Shown in pieces: positions 11,527 to 24,932 of a stretch of DNA of 64,000 nucleotides. The DNA is from Chrysoperla carnea. Lineage: Eukaryota; Arthropoda; Insecta; Neuroptera; Chrysopidae. A program made the position numbers and the translations under genes. Location of the stretch: NCBI RefSeq assembly GCF_905475395.1, contig NC_058339.1:51097172-51161171 (forward strand). The letters are read 5' to 3'. Position 1 is the stretch's first letter. Each line of letters opens with the position of its first letter. Below the pieces are notes generated by a model. It made no database searches, was not told where the DNA came from, and was given only the letters and a program-made list of their open reading frames with translations.

Positions 11527-13744
11527 ATTAACACACAGGAAATATTTCTAGAGGAGTATTAAACTAGTAAAGCCTATCTTAAGTTATTGAATTGAATAAT
11601 AAATAACTCACTTAAAATTAAGCTCACAGTTTCTTACACACTCAACCTCGACCAGTAACTGCACTCTAATTATGAATAACTTGGTGTTTTTATTAACGAT
11701 TAAAATAAATTATAATTGAGTCATATTATAAAAATGAATATAATAATAATGGCACAGCGTGGTGTATGCATTTTTAAATACAAATGTATAAAAAATTTTA
11801 TTAAATAAATTCCACTTTAATTTATACCAAAAAATCAGCATAAATTTTAAGTGGAACAAAATAATTTAGACAAATGAACCTATTAACTAACATAATTGAA
11901 TTTGAAATGAACAACAACAAAATTAGATGCAGCAAAAAAAATACATATCCGGTCCTTGTTATCCAAGAGAATTTTTGCTTCCAATATTTCTCTCAACCAA
12001 ATTATTAAAGGAAAAATATTTTAACACAATATTTTAATAAAATTTCAATCAGCTTTATTTCTTCAAAAACTCAATGAATTTAGAACCACAATAGCTCGTT
12101 TAAAAACTTGTAATTTCTAGTTTTCGAATCTATTGCTCAAAAATTTTTATCACCCCTTGCCACTTTATACGGAGGATAAAAATTTTGAGAAAAGTTATCC
12201 CTAAATTTTGCTTAAAGTTCAAAAGCTCATCAAAATTTTAAAGGTTATTTTACAAAAAATTTGTTAGGACCACGCGAAAGTTAAAAGACGAAAAGTATTA
12301 GCATTATATTCTACATATTATGCATAATATCGTAAAATAAGACAAAATTCTGCAATGACATTGAATGAGTTAATTAGCACACTAATTAACTCGAAAAACT
12401 TATTCAGGATAAACTAAATGCTAATATTTTGTATTTCATGGCAGGAAAATTAGATCTTTCACAAAACACATCAAACATAGAAAATAGGTATAGTCAATAT
12501 TGCGTTTTCGAGCTAAAATGAAGAGCCCCGTGCTGTTTATGTCCATCAAGGCCTCCAACAGGTTAAAGATGTCCCTGCCAGAGCCAAATTGAAGAAAAAA
12601 TTTATCTGAAACGCCGCCATAAAACTAATATAAAAGAAGATATCATCTACAATTTAAAAATAAAATGTGTGATTTAACATCCACTCGACAAAAATATTTC
12701 ATATTACTTTAGCAAATCATACAAAAAAAGTGTTACTTGACAAAATCGTAAATAATCGAAAATTTCAAAAGTAAACATTCAGAACAATGTATGTGTGTTA
12801 TATCTTCCATTCACCAATTCATACCTATTTATACCATAAAAGATTACGTGATGTAGGCTCGTTCTCAGCCCTTGAAAGAGTCATTTTTCAATTGTATTGT
12901 CAATAAAAACAAAAAGGGAACATTTTACCACACACCCGTGAAGGCAGGCGTATCTTTAAAACACTTTAAAACTTATCTATTTACATTTACATAGGTAATC
13001 AAATTTTAGATATACCTACAATAAATAATATTACGAAATATACAAACGATTGTTAAAAACAATAAAAAAAAACTCAACAATTTCTGTAGGTCAGATCATT
13101 TTACACGAGTAGGCATTGAAGTAGACCAACTTATGTTTGATAAATGAAAATGTTTTCAGCCTACATGCTCCCCAAAATTTGTAAAATGAAATTGCAAGTT
13201 TTATTTACCATGTAATGATATACTAAAAAAAAAATATTTTTACGACTATTTGGAACCCGGTTTTTAAGTCTTCATAGATTAATCACGCAATGAACACAAT
13301 TTTTATATTTTTTATGTCAACATTTCGATTTCGGAAAGATGAGGCATTATAGAACAGAGGACGCAGTGGAGCAACCGCAACATTCATATCTAATTCCATG
13401 AAAAATTTTATACCGAAATACACAGACTTTTTATGAAGTCAGTCCGTCATTTTAATATTGCTAACATTTACTATGGATTAGTGTATTTATTCTTCAGCTA
13501 TGTTGAGAATACTGATTTTAGAAAATAATTTGATTTGATCTCATAATATTTTTATATAAATGAGGTTTAACCTCCGTTTCTCAGACCACGTCATAACAGA
13601 GACCACCCACATCATTTTTTAATCTTTATTTATTTCTTAAACTACATCCGAATTTGCAATTAATTTATGACGTGGGTGGAGTCGGTTACTTCGTTCTTAT
13701 CCAAGCGATGACAGTGTGATAAATTTACCTCCCCATTAACTTTA
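11527..13744. other. Gene-free stretch
   Basis: AT-rich, no coding evidence. A perfect 10-bp hairpin GAGTTAATTA/TAATTAACTC lies at 12367-12392. Confidence 0.55.
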
Positions 13745-13852
13745 TTCACACAGTCGCTGCCTAGATGTGAACCCGCTATCTCCCAGACTGTAGTCAAAGC
13801 AAGTTAAGATCCCTTAACAAGCTCGGCTACTAACCGGTTCACTCATAATATT
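13745..13852 (-). repeat. tRNA-derived SINE-like piece 3
   Basis: The minus strand shows an A-box-like TAGCCGAGCTTGTTAAGGG and a B box GGGTTCACATC, with GAGTGAACCGGTTAGTAG just upstream. It lies back-to-back with the plus-strand piece at 13858-13930. Confidence 0.5.
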
Positions 13853-13857
13853 TTAAA

Positions 13858-13930
13858 TGAGGTACAGTGACCTAGTGGCTGACTAGTGGACACCGACACC
13901 GCACGCCAGCGTTCGAGTCCGGATCAAGAA
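13858..13930 (+). repeat. tRNA-derived SINE-like piece 4
   Basis: ACCTAGTGGCTGACTAGTGG serves as an A-box-like block and GCGTTCGAGTCCGG as a clean B box, followed by an AT-rich tail. No tRNA cloverleaf forms. Its head-to-head placement with piece 3 suggests two independent insertions or a composite element. Confidence 0.5.
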
Positions 13931-15626
13931 TCTTAAAAATTTTGTGTGTGTTTTACATTAAATTTATAAATTATTTCATTTAATTTATTACATATTTACA
14001 TCAAAACTATCCTGGCACAAAAACAAAAATCAAATTGGTCGCACGTGTCATCATATATAATATTAGATTAATGTTAGTAATTTTAATCAGATTAATGTTA
14101 ATAATTTTAATACAGAAATTATTAAATTTAAATTTTTAATATTACAATCAGTTTGAAAATTCAAAATACCTACAGCTTTAAGTTTTCACTTCTTTCGGCA
14201 GTCCTCATGACTGTCTCCGATTTTTTTTCACATTTATTTTTTCGTTCTTAATATAAGCAGTTTCACTTGCAATGGATGTTCGTATTTTCCTTATATTTGG
14301 TAAATATTTGCCATGATACTTGTCATAGAAAGAAATATGTTGGTATCCCGGAAAGCCATGTTTTATTTCAAATATACTCATTAGGCACAGTGTAACATAA
14401 CGAAGTTAATATTGATTTACTTTAATTGTTGGATGGGACAGATAATTTTTAATATTAAGGCCTGCAAAAAGAGAAGAAGATTTTTTCCTGAAGATCACTC
14501 GAATTCACAATTGAATGGTTATGTTTTTCGCTCGTATCTTGTATGTAGGTATGTATCTATGTATATGTTTGTAAATTTCTTTATTACCTCGTATCTTCCA
14601 AACGGCTCAATGAGGTCGATAATTAACATATCGTAATATTCTTCTGAAAAAACCTAATTGTCTTTAGATAGGTTTTTGCTAAAATATGGCAAAATGGCGG
14701 ATTTTTGACGCGAAATAGTAATATGTTAATTTTAAAAAAAAATAACCAACTCTAACGAATAGGGTATCGAAATAAAGGAAATTAAAAGGGGATTACAAAA
14801 ATATATATAAATGTAGTATAATAAAAAGGTTCTTTAGTGCCGGGACACTAGCAAGTCTAAAATAACATAAATACTTAAAAAAATGAAAAACCCGGCAGTT
14901 TTTGATTTTTTAATTATTTATTTTATTAGAGCTTAAATACTTTTTTTTCACTGTGTTCCACCTTCCCCTATTGAGTTTTAGCAAATTCCGAAACAAAAAC
15001 TTAATAATTTATTGCAAAAAATCGAGAAAAATCTGATGATGATTGAAAGTAATACAAAATGTTTTTTTGAAAATTATATATCACACAGATGCAATTATTT
15101 TTACTTTATCTACTCTCCTATTCAATATTCAAAACTGTCGTTCTAGAAAATAAGTTAAACAAATTCAGTGACCAAACCCATCAAAAATTAAGTGTATTAT
15201 TTCACAGTAAATTTGTATATTTGATATTATATTATAAATTATAATGTAATATTTTGTATAACAAAACAGTACATTTATCATAAAAATAACATAAGTAAAG
15301 CATATAATAATTCATACAATATGTAAATTACACTTTTGTACTTATATTTTTCTCTGCATCCAATGCAATTGACTGAAATGTTGGTTGTTAAAATGTTAAC
15401 GATCATTATTTAAATCACAATTGTTATTGTTTGTTGCCTTCAGACATTATTATCATAACTGTCCGATTATTTTAACAATATTTATGTAATAAGAGTTTAA
15501 ACTATGTAAGATATGACCACAAAGTGATTATTGTTGTTAAATCATTATTACAACGTAATACACAATATGTTGTAGCCTGTATTTGCATATCTACTTGTAC
15601 TCCAAGCAAATTACACATTTGGTTTC
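13931..15626. other. Gene-free stretch
   Basis: AT-rich; short chance frames only. No repeat recognised beyond the TTAA-bounded element that follows. Confidence 0.5.
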
Positions 15627-15880
15627 TTAAGGTAGTTTCATTGCTTGAACTAGTGTGAAACCCACTTTCCGATAGGTAATTAATAACAAATTTCGTAATT
15701 TTGATGTAAATTGGTCAAAATTGAAAACTTAGGCATTAATTATCTCGTGTTTAAACGGTCAAAATTTCTGAAACTTTGGGAGTTAATAAGTAAGGCTTAT
15801 TCTTTGCCTGTGAAAAAAAAATCGTTAATATCTGTCGAAAAGTGGGTTTCACAATAGTTCAAGCAATAGAACTACCTTAA
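15627..15880. repeat. MITE-like element bounded by TTAA, 42-bp inverted arms
   Basis: Left TTAAGGTAGTTTCATTGCTT (15627-15668) and right (15839-15880) arms match as reverse complements at 39 of 42 positions. Both ends begin with TTAA, the target site duplicated by piggyBac-type transposases. Internal 170 bp, non-coding. Confidence 0.75.
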
Positions 15881-18800
15881 ATTCTGAAAGGAACAGTTTC
15901 CTATCGTAAAGTTTTAAGTACCTAATTTTTAAAAGATTTTTCGGGTACTTGTTCTTCCACAGCATCTGGAAAATGAAAAACTGTTCGTTTTAGAGTTAAA
16001 AGAAAATGCACCAATAACTAATAACCAATTTGCTTAGAGTATTAGCGATTGCGCTATGGATGGCAGCCTCTTAAAAAATTGGCTACGATGAAAGTGTGCA
16101 ATGAATTTTTTTAGTTGACGGAAAAGAAAGTATAACACAAGTTTTAGTTTAGTTAATAAAGCAGATCCCTTAAAATTTTATTTTTTGGCACATTAGAGTT
16201 TTATAATAATTAATTCCCTGACGATAACGACGTTGCCCTTATGGAAACACATCTGTTTTGGAACTCCGAATATTAAGTTTGAAATTCAGAAAAAGAATAT
16301 AAAACTTTCTCTGAAAAAGTCATGAAAAATCTGAAAATATTAAATAAATTATATTAATTAATCATTTAATGACAGAAAATGGTAATAGATTGAAACTTTT
16401 CGGAAGAAATATTATTAAAGAGTTACTACTTTTCTGAGTTTCTACTTTTCTTAAAATTTTGTAGGAACTTCTTCTTCTAAAAACTCGAATAATTTTCATT
16501 CATGATTACATCCAGGACAGCGGAGTACCATTAATTAAGCCGGAAGTGATCAAATTTTCATGTTATTAAATTATTGGTCGTATTCCAAACGCGCGCGTGG
16601 GTGCCTACTAACATGTATATTTTTGGTTCATAACAAATTTTTAGGCCTCTTATGGCTCAGTGGATACAAATTTGCTTGAACAACAATGTAATTTTATAAT
16701 GTATTAGTTTAAAAACACTCTATATAAAAAGAGCATGAAATTATAATGGTCAGTAATTCGTTGATTAATGTAGGCTTGGTGCTTTTATTATGCTTATAAA
16801 CTGTATGTATGTATGCTCTATTAAAAGTAATGACTAATGAAGTAAGTAATGACTAAAAACCATTTGAATGACCCCATTTAATCGATTGTGGCACATGTCA
16901 TGGCGTCATTTACAACGAATAAATTTTGCATACAGTTGGATGAACTTTTATCTTAACTTTATATTTATTGAACAAAATACATTTATGTATTTATTAATAA
17001 TGACAATATGATAATTTTTTCCTTATATAACTTTATAAGTTTTATTAGTCGAATAACTTAGGCGAATAACTTGAATAGGTGTCGCGTTCTCAAGCGCAAT
17101 TTTCCTTGATAATAGGATTATCAAACCAAGTTACATAATCACAATACTTAAAATCTGATGGATCTCTGAAAAATGAATAGAATGAAATTAATCAATAATA
17201 CCAGCCTACCCATTTAAATCACCCAAGCGTCAAAAATTACCCTATACAGTAGATGCTGCCTGATTCGGAACCTTCTTGTAATCCGTCATACCTATAACAG
17301 TATTTACAATACAGATTTATTATATAAACACAAGAATTCTTCGTGCCTTGAGAAGTTAGAAAATGATTGAAATCTTATCAAATTGATATGCAATTTTTGC
17401 AGATTACAAATTACCCTTTTTCAAAAAGTTCCGGACTGCAGTTAGGACTCTATATTCCAACAAATTCGATAATTCAACGCCGCTTTGCAAAGCGTTTATT
17501 GGATTAGCGTGGGTTCACTGTATACCAACTTTCGTCCAGTTACGAATTATAAATTTAATTTTCTCGATTTTATTCAATGTGATCTTATTTCTTAGAAAAT
17601 TGCAAAAAATTGAAAAATTTTGTTTGTCTCCGATTTGGATAAAAATATATATTTTCTAAAATAACTTAGACACAAATTATATACGTGGGTCAATCAATAT
17701 CAATGGCAAAATCGGCAGATTTTAAATTATTTAGGGCAATTAAAACTGCAAAACCATAAAAATCTAACTCATTTGGCAGTTAAATGCTTATTTACTTACA
17801 CATCTCCAGTAGAAAATTTTAGACGGTTTTCGCTAAAACTACCCACCCAATCGTTAAAAGAACCCAATTTTTGTTATTTTTTGGGATTTTCTTTATTTTT
17901 TTCAAAGGGACATCTAATAAAAATTACAAAAAAATGGAAAATTTATTTTCTCCAATTTCGATGCAAATAAATATCTAGAGAAAAATCAATTTGTTCTCTA
18001 TTTTGGCCCAATTATGGTTGCTTTATGGACAATTATGAGTAGTAAAATTTTAGACGAGGGATGATATTTCCCGGAGCAGTTTTTTCAGTCAATACTTCAA
18101 AAATTTTCCATTCAAGTGTAATTTAAATTTTTCAAGTTGTTCTCTTATATTTGTAGATTTGAAGGTGGCTTATTGAAGCAGATTTTTTGGTATACATTCT
18201 TCGAGATTTGTATACCTACTGCATTGTACAGTACAGTAATACCACCTATAAATGATATCACTACTTATAATACTGTTTTTAACAACAGAACACAATTCTA
18301 TCCATCTGTTGTTGTGGATTACAGTTTACTTATTTCTAGTATAGATGGCGGAGAGTAACATTATTATTACTCCCTTTTGATTCTATTCACACTTATTTTT
18401 GATTCACGATTTCTTACTTCCTAACTTTATATTTACATGTAATTCTAACTCGGAAATTGTTTTTATTTCTTGATTCGAATATTTTCCTCTATGATTATGC
18501 TTTTTCTTTTAAGATTGTAATTAGAGAGTCCCGACCTTTCCAAGAGCATTCTATAACTTATGGTAAGCTTTTTTTCAATGAAAGTGTACCTAATTACGAG
18601 GAGGAATAGAATACTTATTTCTGATGGAATAAAAGAAGCGATTGATAAAGGTAGTTTAGTTGAATTGTTGTCTAAGATGTAATTTTTATTTATTTTAGTC
18701 TTTGAAATGGGAATATGTGGTACTCAAATGTAAAGTGTAATCGATTCAACGCCACCTGATCTTTTTCAGCCCAGATTGTAATTTAACAATTTCACTTAAG

Positions 18801-21800
18801 AAACAGAAATAAACCATTTTGTATTTTAAATTCTAAATAAAAAATTCCCATTCAACATGGTCTTAAAAGTTACGAGCGATCGATTCTAAATGAAGAAGCG
18901 CCTGATTGAGAGTTAAATCGCTAATTATTAAAAAGAAAATAAATAAAAAATCATTTAAATAAAAAATAAAATATTTATTATGAATAAATTTTAATGAAAT
19001 TAATAACATAAAATTTATTAAAACCAAAACACAGTGTTACGTTTTTAAAACAAATTAAAATTATAAATCTATAAGCACAGTTTTTAATATTTTAGAAATT
19101 TTCCGTACGTCTACATTTTATCAAAACTGGAACGGTTGACAAAGTAAAAAATTGCAGAATAAATTAAAAAATTGAAAACCTTTCAACGATAATAAAATTT
19201 ACCCATATATATAGAATGAACATTTATGTTGGGTTTTGATTATGCCACTTTTAGAATTTAGATGAAATTAAATGATGTTAGAATTTAAATACCAAGGACT
19301 TTTTTGTTCCCTGATGTTATATAGATTTATAATTCTAAAAAAATGCAATATATTCCTTAAGATCTATGTTAAAAAGTTTTAATTTAAAAATATCACGTTT
19401 ATTGTTCAGGAATCTTTTTATAAAATTGTGATATGTATCAAAAATAAAAAGATTTGGCGTTCTATCAATATAGGATATAATTGGTGGCATAAAATTATCA
19501 AATAGCAAAATGAACAAGATATACCCAAGCATTAAAAACTCCCAACACTTTACTTATTAAAATGAATAGGATATCGATCGAAATGAATCAGCATTTGAGT
19601 TTTCGATTCAAGTCCATTCAAACTTAAATCAAAAATTATAATTTTCTATTCAATTCCGTTGAAATCTATTGAAAATGTTGCATCGGATTTAACAAGAAAA
19701 TAAATAGTTTTAAGTACCTAGGATTGAATCAGAATGATTGAATTTCCGATTCACATTCTTGATCATTTCAATAAAAAAGAAATTGAAGTTTTTTACTAGG
19801 ATAGTTATAGGAAACACATAAATTTCAGGAAAGTCGTAATTGATTTCAGGTCTATATCTTTAGGCGGGTGAAAAAATTCCCATTTCTGTATTAATCTTTT
19901 ATTCTTAGCGGGTTTTTTGTCATCCCACTATTTTCGTTTTTTGAGCGTTCATTGAATGAATATTGTTTTTTGACACATAGAAAATTACTGGACAAAAAAT
20001 TGAAAATAAAATTATCATCAAAATTGATTTGGCTTTTAACCGTCTTAATATTCTACTAAAATAATAGGTTGTGATCGTTTTGTAATGATGCCATCAAAAT
20101 TATAGAATTATTAAAAATCCAAGTTGCAACTCCGAAAAATCTATGTTTAGCAATTTATTTCTATAAATTACTTTTTTAAACATTGATCTCCCCCTTTCAG
20201 TTTCACATCCCTTAGAAATCGTGCGGAAGTTTAAGAATTAACGATCTAACAATTAACTAACTCTCTAACAATTCAGTAGAGGCTATAATGATAATTTATG
20301 TAATAAACGACTGTTCTCTAATTTTTTTAATTCCAGTTTAAACGTTTAAAATTACTAAAAAATTTTCTGTGCCATATACAATGCCATATAGTGTTCCACT
20401 ATTTTAATGGAGTCATTTCAAAACGAACACTACTATCAACTTATTTAATTATTATTATTTACAAATTAATATATTTGACAATTTACAAAATTTAACAAAA
20501 TTTTATAAAAATTGATAAGTTTTCATAACAGTTTTTCTTATTTTAAATTGGCACTAAACAATAATTTACAGGTAAGTAGTTAGATAATTTTCTAGTCACA
20601 ATATAAATGGAAGAATTAATATTTTAAATTTAAGGTCAGTCTTAATCGTAATAATGGAATCAATCACTTGGAATATATAACTATTAGTATGGAGGTTAAG
20701 CGATGTTTTTAATACTACTTTGCATCTCATACTCATAAGATAAATAATTATTCGGGATTGGCAGAGATGAGAGACCTGCAGTTTCAGATCACTGAATTGG
20801 GTACTTACAGCAAAAATTTGGTTGTCGAACTAAATTCGGTTTTTAAGTAATAGAAATTGTATCTTATCGTGGATAAGATAATTTCATCCAGGAATACTAT
20901 CATTTCGCAAAGGATAAACCTAAATGTTGAATAATGCTTTGCCTGATAGCTTGGTCTCCGAAAATTGGCTTTTATTGCCTTAAAAATTTTCTAACGCTAT
21001 ACTGAATGATTAGATGTGGTTGCCTCTGTTTATTTGTTGTAGGGCATAATATTAATGTATTAATTGGTACCTTCCATTTGTGGATTTGTGTGTATATTTT
21101 GTAAAAGACATTTCAAAACATCTTTATCACCAAACTACCCAGCTGTTAACGAAAATGTACTGAGCCAACGATCGTAAAATTCGATACTTATATACTCTTA
21201 TACTCTTACTTCGCTACATGTTATTGTGTTTTTGAATAATTTATGCTCTAGATCGGCGTTTTTAAATAAAATTTAGGAAATGAACTAAGTTCGCTACATT
21301 GAGATTACAATTCAGTCCGCTTATATGTGCGCAAGAAAATATACCAATTACGATATCATGCAACACAATTGAGCAATTTTAAATGTTTTCCCCATACTCT
21401 CCTTATACTCTCAATTTTTCAAGACATTCAATGCCAAAGAGTATGATGAGCCAATTAAATCGGTACATGAGCACAAAAAGCAAAGTAAAATCATGTTAAC
21501 CTCTTTACAATTATTTTCTAGTATTAAGCAAATTTTATTTACTAACAAATGTTTACTTGGAATGTGTTTTTTTTTTCGATTTTTAGGACGTATATTTAAT
21601 GGTTTATTTTTTTATAAAACATAATTAAAATTATAAATAAATTGTAATAAAAAAATTAAATACCCCAATCCGAAATAATTTATCAAAATTATATGAATTA
21701 ATTTGTTTTAGTCCCATGTGATTACATGCCACGTCCTCTTAAAACCATTAAACCATTTATACCTTTTACATTTTTAGAACCAAGGAAATCACATAATTTA

Positions 21801-21959
21801 GGATCATCTACTGAAATGAAAAAGATGAGTGACCTAGGTAGCTATTAAAAAGGCACCAAAAACGTTATATTTTGTTTGTGTTTTTATTGCCTAGCTAGCT
21901 CTTCACGGCTTTAGCTATACATCTTGACCCAATTGACGATTCGATTTCTTAATACATAT
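15881..21959. other. Gene-free stretch downstream of MFSD11
   Basis: About 6 kb of AT-rich sequence without coding signature on either strand. GAATC/GATTC-rich short motifs at 19570-19770 recur irregularly. An A-box-like TTATGGCTCAGTGG at 16648 has no B box. Confidence 0.5.
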
Positions 21960-22013
21960 TTTATTTCCAAAATTGGATGTGATGATCCTAGTATAGATAT
22001 GTAATTTCCAAAC

Positions 22014-22019
22014 TTTATT
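22014..22019 (-). terminator. Candidate MFSD11 poly(A) signal AATAAA
   Basis: An AATAAA hexamer on the minus strand begins 49 nt after the stop codon. A second AATAAA lies at 21960-21965. Either could set the 3' end. In sequence this AT-rich the hexamer also occurs by chance, so the call rests mainly on position. Confidence 0.45.
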
Positions 22020-22067
22020 TGGATATGCATTGATTTTCAAAAATGACTAGATTAATAATTACTATAC

Positions 22068-22226
22068 TCATATTGATTCAGCTGAATCTCGCATTTTTCG
22101 TCGATTCATGATTTCGACTCGAACATATGCCACTGTACTTAAAGTGGCAAATATGACTAATATAACTAATTGATAATATAATTGTAGAACGTTAGCATAT
22201 GCTAATGCTGCAGCAGCGGACACAGA
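22068..22226 (-). CDS. MFSD11: MFSD11 terminal coding exon 7
   Basis: Encodes residues 378-429 and the stop TGA (complement 22068-22070): SVSAAAALAYANVLQLYYQL, a final membrane span (VILVIFATLSTVAYVRVEI), then a short basic and acidic tail (MNRRKMRDSAESI). Acceptor TTTTAG. The FTQ|SVSAA join reproduces the F-K-F-Q-S block of the family. The tail is shorter than in vertebrate proteins. Confidence 0.94.
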   Translation of the reverse strand, partial: SVSAAAALAYANVLQLYYQLVILVIFATLSTVAYVRVEIMNRRKMRDSAESI

Positions 22227-24901
22227 CTAAAAAATAAAAAAAATATATCAGTTTCCTGTATGCCTTTTAAATTAATTTAAGACTGTTCTATACACATTTT
22301 TTACTGGCGTGAAATAATTCTTTAATTGACGTGAATCTTCCTAAATATTGTTTGTCTTATTTGACATGCAGATATACTTTCCAAGGGACAACCGTTAAAC
22401 TGAATCTTTATAAATAAAAAAAAAAAACAACATAATACCTGCGTAAATTTAAACACTGCAAAAGCTTCCGCACTACAATCACTAAACAAGTCACCAAGTG
22501 TTGCGTATAATTGTGTGTTGACACAACTGTCACCAAATCCTAACATAAATGATCCTAGAAGTGCAAGTGCTGGTGATGGTGTTATAAATCCTAAATCATT
22601 GGTAACGTTGATTGGGGAATCATTAGGTAAATTTAAAAATATCAAAAAGAATGCTACTGTATGGACGATATAACCACCAATAATAATTGGATCACGACCC
22701 CATTTATTAGTTTTTGAACTAAATATACCAAATAGTAATCCACCTAGAAAGAAAAATTATAATTTAAATTCATTATAATCATCCCATTATAGTTTTACTG
22801 AAAATTCTGTTTGAAAGTTTTAAAAATTTATACAGACGCGTAATGTTTGCTACTCAAGTCAAAAGTTAAGACACGAATTTTTGTTCAAATTGAGCTGCTT
22901 TCAAGATATTGTTCCCAAGTTCTAAAGTTTAAGGTATTCTCCCCCAAAACTACTCTTTTTCTTCTATAATGCTAGAAAGATGCAGTTTTTTGCATTCGAT
23001 TTGAAATTCCTTAAAATTAATAGCAAAAATCGGAAAACTTAATTGCATTATAAACCCCACTCCCCTCGAAAAGCAAAAAAATATCCTCTAAAATTACTTT
23101 GGTTTTTTTTCTCCACATGTTATGTTATTTTTGAGGCCGGAGGCTCGTACGAGGTTTTTCATCCTCGAGCCCTTTTGCAAGCGCAGCGAGTAGTTACATT
23201 TAATATATTAATATTTCTTCTCATTATTTCAGTAAGTTATTAATATGACAAATTTTTGCGAGGTTTAATATGCTTCTTGTTTGACTTGTTATGTTTATGT
23301 ATATGTGTACTTGAAATACAAGATCACGATAATAATTACAACGACTGCCCATTTAAAGTAAATGAATAAAATTAAAAAGAATTCCGTTACGTCGATATTT
23401 TTACAGTGAAAATAAAAATATTGTCTTTTTTTTTCAAGGTTTTAATTTCAATAGTATTTTTATTAACTAGCCCATAGTTTAATTTCGAGTATCGTGGTAC
23501 TTATTTTAATAATTATGTCTCGACTCGAAGTCAACAAAAATTCATCCTTATTCTAATATTACTGTTTTGAGTGAATATATTCCAAGTGAATTGGATTTAA
23601 TCAAGAATTTGGTATTCGACTTTTAACATTAAAAGTTATTAACCTAGTTTCGTCTGAGATAATTTGGCCATTCAAATTTTGAAGAAGTCTTAAAATTTTT
23701 TGGTTTTCATTAAAACAGTTTTTCGTTTTCATTTTTTGGTAAAAATGAAAATATGTAATAACTAATCATTTTTATAATCAATCATATTACCTATTACTTC
23801 ACCAGCACCAATTAAAATTCCTGATAACGCTGCATATTGATTTGATTTATCGCCAAATTCTTTTGTAAATCCAATACATGCTCCATATACTGCACTGTAA
23901 AACGATAATACAAAACCTGAAATAATACAAATTCCACTGATTAATTAAAATTAGCAGATTAGCGATTAAATTTTATAATTGTTATTATAACTTTATGTGG
24001 ATCTTTTTTTTAAATTTTATTGTAGATGAACATTGCACTTGGGAATTTTAGTTTACTAAAAAGTGACCTCTTTCATTTCAGATCCGAGTCGTTAGTTCGA
24101 GAATGAGAATTCATGTAGTGAATGGGTAATGCTGATTGGCCCGCTTCCGTGTTGGAGTTCGGGTTTATTTATATTCAATTTTATTCTTTTGACCGGAAAA
24201 TAAAAGTACAACATAAATAAAAGATTTTCACCAAAATTTTCTACAGATTGATTAAACTTACCTGTGTACAAGAATGTTAAACATAACAAAAGCATTTCAG
24301 ATCTACTACACAAGGCAAGAGCATCTTTCAAAGCTCTTACAGGTCCTTTTTGTTCAGCTATATCCAATTCGGAATCATCTCGACGTGGAGCTTTTCTTAA
24401 TATAAACAAAACAACGATTCCAACTATTGCAACGCTTACTAATGTTGTAATTACTGTAAATCTAGTATCTGAATCAATTTCGTCTTTTCCTCGAAATTGG
24501 AAGTATACAAATGTATTTCCAATGAACATACTAAAAATTTAGGAAAATACATTAATGTCACTAACAACGAATATAATCAATAAATACTATGTTACCTGGC
24601 TTGAAATAATGCCCAAAAAATTCCACTATGTTTAGATATTGTGTCTTTTGTTGAATTGAGCGCTAGAAAATTACCTTGGCCCGTCCATAAAAGGGCTGCT
24701 CCAAGTCCAACAAATGCACTTGCTAAGTACAGTAGCCATGCTTTGGGCCATAAAAAACTTCCTATGTATATTCTGAAATTAGAAATTAACTACTTTAGAA
24801 GAGTTTGATTCACGAACAAATCAAAAAATAACCAGCGCTACTATTTTCTACTTTTTAACCGACTTCAAACAAAAACGGAGGAGGTTATCAATTCGACTGT
24901 A

Positions 24902-24932
<31 letters not shown>

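Noticed and set aside
16640..16690. A-box-like TATGGCTCAGTGG
   Set aside because: No B box or anticodon arm nearby.
22322..22438. Apparent C-terminal extension of MFSD11 exon 6 reading through the donor
   Set aside because: The phase-0 GTATTA donor at 22437-22438 joins exactly to exon 7, restoring the family sequence; the read-through is low-complexity.
24264..24542. Plus-strand open frame of 92 codons
   Set aside because: Exactly antisense to MFSD11 exon 4, which has a clear family match and splice sites.
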